A DNA stretch of 64,000 nt, taken from the NCBI GenBank assembly GCA_002471975.1, contig DKQZ01000032.1, positions 4,082 to 68,081 on the forward strand. Direction: 5' to 3'. Positions 43,692 through 52,407 of this stretch are shown piece after piece. Position 1 is the stretch's first letter. The number at the start of each line of letters is the position of its first letter. Under the pieces are notes generated by a model that was not told the origin of the DNA, made no database searches, and saw only the letters and a program-made list of their open reading frames with translations. Made by a program: the position numbers and the translations under genes. The stretch is from Dialister sp. UBA7295 (GTDB lineage: Bacteria; Bacillota; Negativicutes; Veillonellales; Dialisteraceae).

Positions 43692-44600
43692 ATGACAGAT
43701 GTACTGATTATAGGGGCAGGACCTGCCGGGTTGAATGCCGCTCTTTATGCGGCCCGCAAGGAACTCTCCGTAAAAATTGTGACCACCGACATCGGGGGCC
43801 AGATGCTGCTTACGAAAGATATTGAAAACTATCTGGGCTTTCCTTCCATTTCCGGTTTCGAACTGGCTGACAAAATGGAAGCCCATGTGCGCCAGTATCC
43901 CGTGGAGATCATTTACTCCGGTGTCAAATCCCTGGCCAGAGAAGATGACCATTTCAAGGTCATTCTGGATGATGGGAAAGAACTGACCGGAAAGACCTGC
44001 ATCGTGACGGCAGGAAAGCGCAGCCGCACCCTTGATATTCCGGGAGAAAAAGAATTTACCGGCCGGGGCGTAAGCTATTGCGCCACCTGTGATGCGCCTT
44101 TTTACAGGAAAAAGACGGTTGCCATCGTGGGCGGGGGAGACAGTGCCGTTCAGGCGGCTATTGAGCTTTCCAGACTTTCCCCAAAGGTGTATCTCCTTGT
44201 GAGAAGCCGCATACGGGCCCAGGAAATCCTTGTCCGCCGCATGAGGGCCCTGGAAAATGTGGAAGTCCTCATGGGCTGGACACCGGAAAAAGTGGTGGGT
44301 GAGAAGAAAGTAACCACCCTGGTTGCAAAAAATAAAGCAGACGGCAGTCTCCATGAAATCAAAGTGGACGGCGTCTTTGTGGAAGCAGGAGGAATCCCCA
44401 ATATTTCCTTCCTCCCTGAAGAAGTGAAAAGAAACAGCCTGGGTGAGATTATAACTGATAAAGAAGGAGCCACGAATGTGCCCGGCCTTTTTGCGGCGGG
44501 TGATGTGACGGACTGCCGGAATAAACAGATTATCATTGCGGCCGGAGAAGGGGCAGCGGCAGCCCTTTCGGCTCATGAGTATATGCTGGCTGGTGAATGA
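43692..44600 (+). CDS. trxB: Thioredoxin reductase-like flavoprotein
   Basis: A 302-residue low-molecular-weight thioredoxin reductase type enzyme. FAD-binding GAGPAGLNAALYAARK is at the N-terminus, redox-active CATC near residues 130-133 (SYCATCDAPF), pyridine nucleotide loop GGGDSAVQAA, and C-terminal GLFAAGDVTD. The usual HRRxxFRA that binds the NADPH phosphate is replaced by VRSRIRAQ, so cofactor preference may be NADH. ATG follows AGAGGAAG. It overlaps nth by four bases. Thioredoxin itself is not nearby. Confidence 0.88.
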   Translation: MTDVLIIGAGPAGLNAALYAARKELSVKIVTTDIGGQMLLTKDIENYLGFPSISGFELADKMEAHVRQYPVEIIYSGVKSLAREDDHFKVILDDGKELTGKTCIVTAGKRSRTLDIPGEKEFTGRGVSYCATCDAPFYRKKTVAIVGGGDSAVQAAIELSRLSPKVYLLVRSRIRAQEILVRRMRALENVEVLMGWTPEKVVGEKKVTTLVAKNKADGSLHEIKVDGVFVEAGGIPNISFLPEEVKRNSLGEIITDKEGATNVPGLFAAGDVTDCRNKQIIIAAGEGAAAALSAHEYMLAGE

Positions 44601-45271
44601 TGAGGGTAACGAAAAAAATCAAGGCTGAGCAGCTCAGGCGTCTCTCTGAAGTCTATAAAAATGATGGCACCATGCTTCATTTTTCGAGTCCCTTTACGCT
44701 CCTTGTAGCCGTGGTGCTTTCAGCCCAGTGTACGGATAAAAGGGTGAATATCATTACGCAGCGCCTTTTTCCAAGGCTTGACACACCTGCCAAAATGGCA
44801 GAATTGACACAGGCCGAATTGGAAATGGAAATCCATGACTGCGGACTGTATAAAGCAAAGGCAAAGAATCTCCTCGGCATGTGCCATATGCTTATGGAAA
44901 ATTACCATGGGGAAGTGCCGGAGGATTTTGACGAACTGGTGAAACTCCCCGGAGTCGGGAGAAAGACGGCCAATGTGGTGCGGAGTGTGGCTTTCGGCTA
45001 TCCGGCCATTGCGGTGGATACCCATGTGTTCCGCGTTTCGAACCGCCTGAAACTTTCCATAGGTAAGACGCCGGATGAAGTGGAGGAAGGACTGAAAAAG
45101 GCCATTCCCATGAAAGACTGGTCCGCGGCCCATCACTGGCTCATCTGGCATGGAAGGAGAGTGTGCCATGCGAGACGCCCGGACTGTGAGACCTGTTTCC
45201 TCCAGAATGTGTGCCCCTCCTGCACGGTAGACGTGGAACCCTGGAAAGGGCCTGAAGTGGAAGAAAAATAA
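44597..45271 (+). CDS. nth: Endonuclease III
   Basis: A 224-residue base-excision DNA glycosylase/AP lyase for oxidised pyrimidines. The helix-hairpin-helix and catalytic Lys are in LPGVGRKTANVVRSV, the catalytic Asp in AVDTHVFRVSNRL, and the four Cys of the 4Fe-4S cluster follow the C-x6-C-x2-C-x5-C spacing at the C-terminus. The start overlaps the trxB stop codon (ATGATG; either ATG may be used), so the genes are co-translated. A bidirectional terminator follows. Confidence 0.96.
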   Translation: MMRVTKKIKAEQLRRLSEVYKNDGTMLHFSSPFTLLVAVVLSAQCTDKRVNIITQRLFPRLDTPAKMAELTQAELEMEIHDCGLYKAKAKNLLGMCHMLMENYHGEVPEDFDELVKLPGVGRKTANVVRSVAFGYPAIAVDTHVFRVSNRLKLSIGKTPDEVEEGLKKAIPMKDWSAAHHWLIWHGRRVCHARRPDCETCFLQNVCPSCTVDVEPWKGPEVEEK

Positions 45272-45278
45272 TATTTCC

Positions 45279-45321
45279 AAAATAAAAAGCTGTGATCTTT
45301 CGACCACAGCTTTTTATTTTG
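45279..45321 (+). terminator. Bidirectional terminator between nth and the membrane protein
   Basis: AAAATAAAAAGCTGTG / CACAGCTTTTTATTTT, symmetrical, between converging genes. Confidence 0.85.
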
Positions 45322-45324
45322 TTA

Positions 45325-46299
45325 TCAGAACATATTGAGGAGGCCCTTGAATCCGTAGGAGGCTACCGGGAGAATGGCATCCACTGTCTTGGAAATACCG
45401 GTCGGTTCCGGAGCCGTAATGAGGAGCAGGAGAACGGCCAAAATGGTGATGCCGAGGGATAGCAGATTGGCCTTGCCTTTGCGGGACATTTCATAATAAC
45501 CGAAGAGACGGAGGCCGATGGCTCCGAAGAAGGTAATGATCAGGCCGGAAATGGAGAAGATGCCGAAGAGCAGATTGGCCATGACGAAGGCCACGAAGAA
45601 GACCGGCAGGAAAATGAAGGGGAAATTGTAGGCAATCTTTGAACGGTTCATATTGCGGCGCATATCGTCCAGCCAGTCTCCCATATCGAAACCAAAGAGT
45701 CCGGAGAAGAGGAAGGAAAGGAGAACGATTTTTTCCCAAGAGTCAGAGAGACGGTCCCTGCTCTGACCAAGCCACCAGCAGAATACGCAGAGGAGAAGTC
45801 CCACGATTCCGGCGATGATATAGTACAGGGAGGCAGGAATAAATTTCACGCAGATCATGCCGATGGTGGCAAGAATGGAACCGATGACGATCCATTTTGT
45901 CAGTTCACCGGAAGAAGCGCGCTGATTCTCGGGAACATTGGTCCAGCGTTTGTAAAGGACTTCCGTCATAAAAACGAGAAGGAAAATGGCCAGGGCACCG
46001 AAAGGATACACGAAGACGCAGAGCAGAATGAGGAGGACCGGCAGGAAAATCCGGAACCCTTTGAAGAAGTGAAGCTTCTTGAAGTTCAGCTTTTCATTCT
46101 GCGTATAAATCGTGAGGCGCATAAATACCAGGTACGTCAGCATGACGCCTACCGCTTCGATGGGGTCGCAGCCCGTATACAGGAGGGCACAGAATACGAG
46201 GATCGACATATTGGCACCGGTAAAACGGCTGACCAGGGAACCAAAAAGGCCTATATTGAGGAAGGCCACAATTGCATCAGCAAAATTCAAAACATCCAT
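45325..46299 (-). CDS. Multi-pass membrane protein of unknown function
   Basis: A 324-residue protein with about eight or nine predicted membrane helices. The N-terminal stretch with GANMSILVFCALLYTG recalls the TauE/SafE (TSUP) anion-exporter pattern of a glycine-rich turn followed by a helix, but the match is weak and I do not assign it. A soluble loop with DWLDDMRRNMNRSK sits about two thirds along. The ATG at 46299 lies directly against AAAGGAG, too close; an in-frame TTG three codons on has better spacing. It is transcribed alone, divergent from pncA. Confidence 0.7.
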   Translation of the reverse strand: MDVLNFADAIVAFLNIGLFGSLVSRFTGANMSILVFCALLYTGCDPIEAVGVMLTYLVFMRLTIYTQNEKLNFKKLHFFKGFRIFLPVLLILLCVFVYPFGALAIFLLVFMTEVLYKRWTNVPENQRASSGELTKWIVIGSILATIGMICVKFIPASLYYIIAGIVGLLLCVFCWWLGQSRDRLSDSWEKIVLLSFLFSGLFGFDMGDWLDDMRRNMNRSKIAYNFPFIFLPVFFVAFVMANLLFGIFSISGLIITFFGAIGLRLFGYYEMSRKGKANLLSLGITILAVLLLLITAPEPTGISKTVDAILPVASYGFKGLLNMF

Positions 46300-46434
46300 C
46301 TCCTTTTGATAAAAACATACTACATTAGTATACCTGTTGGGACCATTTGGCGCAAGGTGGTTCGTTACAGGAAAATTTTATTTAAATATAAAAGCATAAA
46401 AGTATGGAACCCCGGGGCTTTATGGGAAATGGCT

Positions 46435-46463
46435 TTTACATATATGTTGAAAACTGATAAAAT
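46435..46463 (+). promoter_or_regulatory. Promoter of pncA
   Basis: TTTACA (46435-46440), 17 bases, TAAAAT (46458-46463). Confidence 0.6.
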
Positions 46464-46497
46464 AAATAAAAATCATGGATTACAGGAGGGATTTTTC

Positions 46498-47052
46498 ATG
46501 GATGATCTGATTATAGTTGACTGCCAGCATGACTTCATTGACGGGTCGCTGGCCTGTGCCCACAGCCATGAAGCGGTATTATGGCTCATCAGTTTTATCA
46601 ATACCCATAAAGTGCGATGCCTTTATACATCAGACTGGCACAATAAAAGAAACGGCTCTTTCAAAGTAAATGGAGGCATATGGCCTGTCCACTGCGTAGC
46701 CGACACGAAAGGAGCGTCTCTGGATGAATCATTTGCGGAGAAAATCAAAGAACCTTCCAACCGGCCTTCGGGAGAAAATCTTTTCCTGAAAGGAAGAGAT
46801 GACAAGGTGGAAGAATATTCTGCTTTTAATGGAACCAGCGAAAAAGGAGAAGTCCTTGGAAATATCGCTTCTGCCCATGTCTATGTCGGCGGGATTGCTT
46901 CCGAATATTGTGTGAAGGAAACCGTACTGGCCCTTCTTTCGGCGGGAAGAAAAGTTACCCTCCTGGCACCGGGACTGGGTTACGTATCCGAAGCGGACCA
47001 TGTGAAAGCGCTGAGAGAATTGGAAGAAAAGGGTGTGGAAATCCTGAAATAA
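46498..47052 (+). CDS. pncA: Nicotinamidase-like cysteine hydrolase
   Basis: A 184-residue isochorismatase-fold amidase. The catalytic Asp is D8 in IIVDCQHDF, the Lys is in FLKGRDDKVEEYSAF (near 98), and the nucleophile Cys is in GGIASEYCVKETVLA (near 137). The metal-binding region reads TSDWHNK, with D and H as expected for PncA, and GGIWPVHCV follows. It converts nicotinamide to nicotinate for NAD salvage. ATG follows CAGGAGGG. thiL follows after nine bases, so the two are probably co-transcribed, without obvious pathway link. Confidence 0.88.
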   Translation: MDDLIIVDCQHDFIDGSLACAHSHEAVLWLISFINTHKVRCLYTSDWHNKRNGSFKVNGGIWPVHCVADTKGASLDESFAEKIKEPSNRPSGENLFLKGRDDKVEEYSAFNGTSEKGEVLGNIASAHVYVGGIASEYCVKETVLALLSAGRKVTLLAPGLGYVSEADHVKALRELEEKGVEILK

Positions 47053-47061
47053 GGAGACTTT

Positions 47062-48048
47062 ATGAGTGAAGACAGGATAGGGGATATAGGGGAATTCGGC
47101 CTGATCCGCCGCATTACTCATGATTTCATTTACCGGCCGGAACTGGTTCGCCTGGGAACCGGAGATGATGGCGGTGTATACCGTATTCCGGAAGGCTTCG
47201 ATGAAGTGATTTCCACAGATACCATGGTGGAGGGTCTTCATTTCACAAAAGAGACCATGGGTCCGGAAGACGTGGGCTACCATCTGGCGGCCTCCAATTT
47301 CAGCGATATGGCTGCCATGGGAGCTGATGCGCACGGGTTTGTCCTTTCCATAGCCCTTCCCAATGATTTACCGGTTTCATGGGTGGAAAGTCTTTATGAC
47401 GGAATTCGCCTCTGCTGCCGGAAATACAGGGTCAATCTCCTTGGCGGTGATGTCACCGGCTCCCCGAAAGGAATCATTCTTACCGGAACGGTGCTGGGGA
47501 TGGTTCCTGAAGGAAAGATGGTTCCCCGGAGCGGGGCCAAAGTGGGAGATCTGGTTTTTGTGACGGAAACCATTGGCGATTCTGCCGCCGGGCTCTATGC
47601 CCTGCTTCATGGCATGGAAAAAAATTGGCCTTTTCTTGTCAAAAGGCACCGGCGCCCGGAGCCTCAGATTGAAAAAGGAATCCTTCTGCGAAAAGCGGGT
47701 GCCCATTCCCTGAATGATATTTCTGACGGCCTTTCAAGGGAACTGAATGAAATCGCCCTGGCTTCGCAGGTGGAAATAGAAATAGAACCTGCCCTCATTC
47801 CTCTTTCCGAAGAAACAAAAGCGCTGGCAGCGAAGGAAAAGGTCAATCCTCTTTCCTGGGCTTTTAATGGGGGAGAAGATTATGAACTGACGGGTACCAT
47901 TTCCCCTGAATCTTTTGATACAATAGAAAGAAAGGACGGAATTACCGTTATTGGCAGGGTGACCGGCAAAGGTCATGGTGTTTATCTGAAAGAAAATGGA
48001 AGCCGGAGGCTTCTGGAAATTCACGGTTATGATCATTTTGTGAAATAA
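47062..48048 (+). CDS. thiL: Thiamine-monophosphate kinase
   Basis: A 328-residue PurM-like kinase that makes thiamine diphosphate from the monophosphate. N-terminal GEFGLIRRITHDF, GTGDDGGVY, STDTMVEGLHF with the metal-binding acidic cluster, SNFSDMAAMGA and LLGGDVTGSPKGI match ThiL; NDISDGLSREL and NGGEDYELTGT close the active site. ATG follows AAGGAG. No other thiamine gene or TPP riboswitch is present here, consistent with a role after uptake or synthesis elsewhere. Confidence 0.95.
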   Translation: MSEDRIGDIGEFGLIRRITHDFIYRPELVRLGTGDDGGVYRIPEGFDEVISTDTMVEGLHFTKETMGPEDVGYHLAASNFSDMAAMGADAHGFVLSIALPNDLPVSWVESLYDGIRLCCRKYRVNLLGGDVTGSPKGIILTGTVLGMVPEGKMVPRSGAKVGDLVFVTETIGDSAAGLYALLHGMEKNWPFLVKRHRRPEPQIEKGILLRKAGAHSLNDISDGLSRELNEIALASQVEIEIEPALIPLSEETKALAAKEKVNPLSWAFNGGEDYELTGTISPESFDTIERKDGITVIGRVTGKGHGVYLKENGSRRLLEIHGYDHFVK

Positions 48049-48061
48049 TGGGAGGCAACAA

Positions 48062-48820
48062 ATGTACACACTGGTAGTAATCAGACATGGCGAAAGCGAA
48101 TGGAATAAACTGAACCTTTTCTGCGGCTGGACGGACGTCGAGCTGTCTGATAAGGGTTTTGAAGAGGCTAAAGAGGCAGGCCGTCTCATGAAGGAGGAAG
48201 GCCTTACCTTTGACTGCTGCTATACTTCCGTACTCAAAAGGGCCATTCATACCGCTTACACGGCTCTTGACGTGATGGATCTCAACTGGATTCCCGTGAT
48301 TAAGGATTATCACCTGAATGAACGCCATTACGGGGCCCTGCAGGGACTGAACAAGACGGAAACGGCTGACAAATATGGTGAAGAACAGGTTCATCTCTGG
48401 AGACGTTCCTACGATGTCCGTCCGCCGGCCCTTTCTGCTGAGGACCCGAGAAATCCCGTGAACCAGGCGCCCTATCAGAAATTCAAGGATGAAGTACAGC
48501 TGCCGCTTACGGAATGCCTGAAGGATACGGTGGCCAGGGTAGCGCCCTATTTCGAGGAAGTCATCCGCCCGCAGATTGAAAAAGGAGAAAGGATCCTGAT
48601 TGCCGCTCATGGCAATTCCATCCGTGCCCTGAGAAAACATCTGGAACATATTTCCGACAGTGAAATCGCAGGCATGAATATCCCTACGGGGATTCCGCTC
48701 GTTTACCATATCAACCCGGACTTTACCATTCATGATGTGGCATACCTGGGCGATCAGGAAGCCATCAAAGCGAAAATCAATGCGGTGAAAAACCAGTCTG
48801 CCGCTTCATCAAAGAAATAA
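48062..48820 (+). CDS. gpmA: 2,3-bisphosphoglycerate-dependent phosphoglycerate mutase
   Basis: A 252-residue glycolytic mutase. The phosphohistidine loop is VIRHGESEWN with His near residue 9; FCGWTDVELS, the catalytic acid in LNERHYGALQGLNK and the second His in AAHGNSIRAL complete the site. The 250-residue length matches the dPGM type rather than the shorter broad-specificity phosphatases. ATG at 48062 follows GGGAGG, 13 bases after thiL. A modest hairpin follows. Confidence 0.95.
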   Translation: MYTLVVIRHGESEWNKLNLFCGWTDVELSDKGFEEAKEAGRLMKEEGLTFDCCYTSVLKRAIHTAYTALDVMDLNWIPVIKDYHLNERHYGALQGLNKTETADKYGEEQVHLWRRSYDVRPPALSAEDPRNPVNQAPYQKFKDEVQLPLTECLKDTVARVAPYFEEVIRPQIEKGERILIAAHGNSIRALRKHLEHISDSEIAGMNIPTGIPLVYHINPDFTIHDVAYLGDQEAIKAKINAVKNQSAASSKK

Positions 48821-48833
48821 GGAGGTGCCGGGA

Positions 48834-48862
48834 GGCTTCCGGGATAACCGGAAGCTTTCCTT
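48834..48862 (+). terminator. Weak terminator-like hairpin after gpmA
   Basis: GCTTCCGG-gataa-CCGGAAGC followed by TTTCCTTA; the T-run is poor. Confidence 0.5.
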
Positions 48863-48872
48863 ATAGTAAGAT

Positions 48873-49772
48873 ATGATGCATCTGATTCGAAAAAATGAAG
48901 ATCCCGACCGGGCGCCCATCCTCATACTCGAAGGGGGCGCCATGCGGGGCATCTTTACATCCGGAGTCCTTGATGCCTTCATGGACAGAAAGTTCTATTT
49001 TCCGCAAGTCATCGGCATTTCTGCCGGCTGCCTTCAGGGGCTCTGCTATATTTCCCGGCAGCGGGGGAGAAACAGGAAAGTCAATACCACTTACTGTACT
49101 GATTCCCGCTATATGGGTCTTTCCCATATGCTGAAGGGCGGGTCTTTCTTTAACTGGGAGTTCATGTTCGGCGATCTGGCCCATGAGCTGGTGCCTTTTG
49201 ACTATGAAACTTTCAGCAGGGCAAAGGAAACTCTTTATACCGTTATTACTGATGCAGAAAGCGGGAAGCCCTGTTTTATTTCCAGCCATTCCATGGACGT
49301 GGATGAATATATGAAAGTCTGTGAAGCCAGCTGCTCTATCCCCCTGGTTTCAAGGCCTGTGAAATGGCGCGAAAAGCATTACGTCGACGGGGGCGTCAGC
49401 CTGCCGCTGGTCCCCATGCCTGAGGAAATCCCGTTCCCTCATGGCAAAATCGTCTATGTCCTTACAAGAGATGTCACTTATAGAAAGAAACCGGTTCCCT
49501 TCTGGTTTCACGGCCTTCTTGATTTCAAATATGGCCGGGAGTTCCCTTCCGTGGTAGAGGAAATGTGTTCCATTCCACCGAGATACAATGAAAAAGTGGA
49601 TCGGGTCCTTGAAATGGAAAAATCGGGAGAGGTCTTCGTCATCCGTCCGGAAAAACCGGTCACCGTATCCAGAACGGAACGGAATGCGGCAAAACTTCGC
49701 GAGCTTCATGGGGAAGGCTATCGCCTGGGCCAGGAACGGTTTGATGAAATGATGAGGTGGCTTTATGAGTGA
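48873..49772 (+). CDS. Patatin-like phospholipase family protein
   Basis: A 299-residue patatin/RssA-type lipid acyl hydrolase. The oxyanion loop is EGGAMRGIFTSGVLDAF, the nucleophile elbow GISAGCL holds Ser near residue 50, and the catalytic Asp is in YVDGGVS near 171. It has no signal peptide, so it acts in the cytoplasm or at the inner membrane. Two ATGs (48873, 48876) lack a strong ribosome site. Its end overlaps tsaE by eight bases, placing it at the head of the tsaE-tsaB-rimI-tsaD operon, although no functional tie to that pathway is known. Confidence 0.9.
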   Translation: MMHLIRKNEDPDRAPILILEGGAMRGIFTSGVLDAFMDRKFYFPQVIGISAGCLQGLCYISRQRGRNRKVNTTYCTDSRYMGLSHMLKGGSFFNWEFMFGDLAHELVPFDYETFSRAKETLYTVITDAESGKPCFISSHSMDVDEYMKVCEASCSIPLVSRPVKWREKHYVDGGVSLPLVPMPEEIPFPHGKIVYVLTRDVTYRKKPVPFWFHGLLDFKYGREFPSVVEEMCSIPPRYNEKVDRVLEMEKSGEVFVIRPEKPVTVSRTERNAAKLRELHGEGYRLGQERFDEMMRWLYE

Positions 49773-50238
49773 AGTGGTGATTCCAAGCAAAAGCGAAAAA
49801 GAAACCATGGACCTGGGCCGTTTCTTTGGGAAACATGCGGTAGACGGCCTCTTCATAGCCCTCATCGGTGACCTGGGGGCCGGGAAAACCCATTTCGTCC
49901 AGGGCCTGGCAGAAGGCATGGGCATTGAGGGAGTCGTGGGAAGTCCCACCTTTACCATCATGAACTATTATGATGGACCCATTCCGCTCAAGCATTTTGA
50001 TTTCTACCGCCTTCACAGTGAAGATGATCTCTGGAATATAGGCTGGGAAGAATATGGAGAGGGCGGCGTCGTAGTGGTAGAATGGGCGGATATGTTTCCT
50101 TCCCTCATTCCTGAAGAAAGTATACAGATTGAAATCACCCTTTCCGGAGAAACGGAAAGAAATATACGGATTCACTGGGGCGAAAAGGCTCCGGAAGAAA
50201 TCATAAAGGAGATTAAAGAATATGCTGCTTGCCATTGA
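49765..50238 (+). CDS. tsaE: tRNA threonylcarbamoyladenosine biosynthesis ATPase TsaE
   Basis: A 157-residue P-loop ATPase. Walker A LIGDLGAGKTHFVQGLA lies near residues 33-49; SPTFTIMNYY and KHFDFYRLHSEDDLWNIGWEEY are the family's conserved blocks with the Walker B-like region. It drives turnover of the TsaB-TsaD complex that puts t6A on ANN-decoding tRNAs. Its end overlaps tsaB by 17 bases. Confidence 0.95.
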   Translation: MSEVVIPSKSEKETMDLGRFFGKHAVDGLFIALIGDLGAGKTHFVQGLAEGMGIEGVVGSPTFTIMNYYDGPIPLKHFDFYRLHSEDDLWNIGWEEYGEGGVVVVEWADMFPSLIPEESIQIEITLSGETERNIRIHWGEKAPEEIIKEIKEYAACH

Positions 50239-50914
50239 TACATCATCACTGGTATTAAGCTGTGCATTGGCAGAAGAAGACCAACTGGTTGCCGAATGGA
50301 CAGTACAGAGAAAACTGACTCATTCCGAGCAGCTCATTCCTCATATGGATGAAATGATGAAGGAAGCGGGTATTTCCAAAAGTGAAATAGATGCCATTGC
50401 CGTATCCATCGGTCCCGGCTCTTTTACGGGACTCCGGATCGGCCTTGCCACGGCCAAGATGGCTTCCTATATATGGAAAGTGCCCCTGGTAGGCGTGGAT
50501 ACACTGGAGGCCCTGGCCTGGAATATGGCAGGTTCCCGGGCCTTCATCCTTCCCCTTCTGGATGCCCAGCGGGGAAATGTGTATGCAGCCCTCTATGGCG
50601 CTTTTGATGAAATGTGGCAGGAAGAAAAAGAAGAAGCGGCTCCCATTGATGAAGTCATTTCGGCAGCCATAAAACACGGCGGTCCATTAATTGCCGTGGG
50701 AGAATGCGCTGATAAATACAGGGACAAACTGCTTGCGGCAGGCATTATGCCGGCTCCTCCGCACAGCCGTCTCTGCCGGGCGGGGAGTGTGGCCCTGGCA
50801 GGATTCCAGAAACTGAAAGCAGGAAAGACGGACAATCCATTGAGCATCCTTCCCAACTATATTCGTCGAAGCGAGGCAGAAGTATTATGGGAGAAACGGC
50901 ATCCGGAATCCTGA
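50222..50914 (+). CDS. tsaB: tRNA threonylcarbamoyladenosine biosynthesis protein TsaB
   Basis: A 230-residue ASKHA-fold partner of TsaD. LLAIDTSSLVLSCAL at the N-terminus, AVSIGPGSFTGLRIGLATAK and PLLDAQRGNVYAALY are its signature segments. It has no own catalytic metal site but forms the heterodimer needed for t6A synthesis. Starts inside the tsaE end after AAGGAG and overlaps rimI by 28 bases, a very tight arrangement. Confidence 0.95.
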   Translation: MLLAIDTSSLVLSCALAEEDQLVAEWTVQRKLTHSEQLIPHMDEMMKEAGISKSEIDAIAVSIGPGSFTGLRIGLATAKMASYIWKVPLVGVDTLEALAWNMAGSRAFILPLLDAQRGNVYAALYGAFDEMWQEEKEEAAPIDEVISAAIKHGGPLIAVGECADKYRDKLLAAGIMPAPPHSRLCRAGSVALAGFQKLKAGKTDNPLSILPNYIRRSEAEVLWEKRHPES

Positions 50915-51342
50915 TCCGTCAGGCGGGAGCCGAAGATACGGACAGCATTTATGAAATAGGTACGCTCTGCTTTTCCGATGCGTGGCATAAGGATACGGTG
51001 GCCCATGATATGGAAGGAGACCACAGCGAATACTTTGTGGCTGTCCTGAACGGTGAGATCGCCGGCTATGGATGTTTCTGGTTTGTGGTGGACGAAGGGC
51101 AGCTTGTCAATATCGGCGTCCGTCCGGAATACAGGAGACGGGGCCTTGCCGAAGCCATCCTGAAAAGAGGACTGGAAGAATGCAAAGCCAGAAATATGAA
51201 AACCATATTTCTGGAAGTCCGGGTCAGCAACCGCTCGGCCCAGGCGCTCTATAAGAAATATAATTTCCGCTCCCTGGGGGCGCGGAAAGGGGTATATGAC
51301 CTTCCTAAAGAGGACGGCTATATTATGTCCCGTGAAATATAA
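50887..51342 (+). CDS. rimI: Ribosomal protein S18 alanine N-acetyltransferase
   Basis: A 151-residue GNAT acetyltransferase. The acetyl-CoA pyrophosphate loop is VRPEYRRRGLAEAIL (about 78-92), preceded by YGCFWFVVDEGQLVNIGV and followed by FLEVRVSNRSAQALYKKYNF, the RimI pattern. It acetylates the N-terminus of ribosomal protein S18 in E. coli. It is lodged between tsaB and tsaD, an order frequent in Firmicutes. The start lies inside tsaB, about 28 bases before its stop. Confidence 0.93.
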   Translation: MGETASGILIRQAGAEDTDSIYEIGTLCFSDAWHKDTVAHDMEGDHSEYFVAVLNGEIAGYGCFWFVVDEGQLVNIGVRPEYRRRGLAEAILKRGLEECKARNMKTIFLEVRVSNRSAQALYKKYNFRSLGARKGVYDLPKEDGYIMSREI

Positions 51343-51351
51343 GGAGTCGTT

Positions 51352-52374
51352 ATGAAGATATTATCCTTTGAATCGAGCTGTGATGAGACGTCCTGTGCGG
51401 TGATCGAGGATGGGAGAAAAATCCTTTCCGACGTGATTTCCACGCAGGTGCCGATTCACAAGAAATTTGGTGGAGTCGTTCCGGAAATCGCATCCCGCCA
51501 CCATATAGAAGATGTCCTTCCCGTGGCCATTGAAGCCCTGGATGAAGCCCGGTGCAGCTGGCAGGATATGGATGCCATTGCAGTCACCCAGGGACCGGGG
51601 CTCGTGGGAGCTCTTCTTGTAGGAGTAGCTGCAGCCAAAGCGGCAGCCTGGGCACTGGATAAGCCATTGATCGCGGTGAATCATATGGAAGGCCACATTT
51701 TTGCCAACCTTCTCCAGTATCCTGACCTGGAGCCGCCATTCCTGTCTCTTGTCGTTTCCGGGGGCCATACCATGATCGTCATCGTGAAAGATTACAATAC
51801 ATTCCAGCTCCTGGGGCAGACAAGAGATGATGCGGCAGGAGAAGCTTTTGATAAAATTGCCAGGGTCATGGGTTATCCCTATCCCGGGGGACCCCATATC
51901 GACCGCCTGGCGCAGGAAGGAAATCCTGATGCCGTGACCTTCCCTATGGGACTGGGGAAGGAACATAACTTTGACTTTTCCTTCAGCGGCCTGAAATCGG
52001 CAGTTATCAACTACCTCAATACGGCTAAAATGAAAAAAATGGAAGTGAACTATAATGACATCGCCGCATCTTTCCAGAAGGCTGTCATAGAAGTGCTTGT
52101 TGAAAAAGCCATGAAGGCCAGTGAACTGACAGGACTTAAAACCATTGCCCTGGCAGGAGGCGTGGCGGCCAACAGCGGGCTTCGCAAAGCGCTGAAAGCA
52201 GAATGCGATAAACGGGGTATCCGCATGTGCCGTCCGGACCCGGTGCTCTGTACGGATAACGGGGCCATGATTGGATGCCGGGCTTATTACATGGCCCTTG
52301 CGGGAGATTATGCGCCTATGAATCTCAATGCGGATCCCCGCCTGCCCTTCCTGGCAGACCAGGTGAAGCTCTGA
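51352..52374 (+). CDS. tsaD: tRNA N6-adenosine threonylcarbamoyltransferase TsaD
   Basis: A 340-residue Kae1/TsaD catalytic subunit of t6A synthesis. LSFESSCDETSCAVIEDG begins the ASKHA core; the metal His pair is in NHMEGHIFAN (H110, H114); SGGHTMIV, DDAAGEAFDKIARVMGYPYPGGP and LAGGVAANSGLR bind nucleotide and metal. Start follows AAGGAG nine bases after rimI. Last gene of the operon before the kinase pair, with 33 bases between and no clear terminator. Confidence 0.97.
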   Translation: MKILSFESSCDETSCAVIEDGRKILSDVISTQVPIHKKFGGVVPEIASRHHIEDVLPVAIEALDEARCSWQDMDAIAVTQGPGLVGALLVGVAAAKAAAWALDKPLIAVNHMEGHIFANLLQYPDLEPPFLSLVVSGGHTMIVIVKDYNTFQLLGQTRDDAAGEAFDKIARVMGYPYPGGPHIDRLAQEGNPDAVTFPMGLGKEHNFDFSFSGLKSAVINYLNTAKMKKMEVNYNDIAASFQKAVIEVLVEKAMKASELTGLKTIALAGGVAANSGLRKALKAECDKRGIRMCRPDPVLCTDNGAMIGCRAYYMALAGDYAPMNLNADPRLPFLADQVKL

Positions 52375-52407
52375 TTTAACTCTGAATCGGGAGGATGGGA
52401 GACTTTT

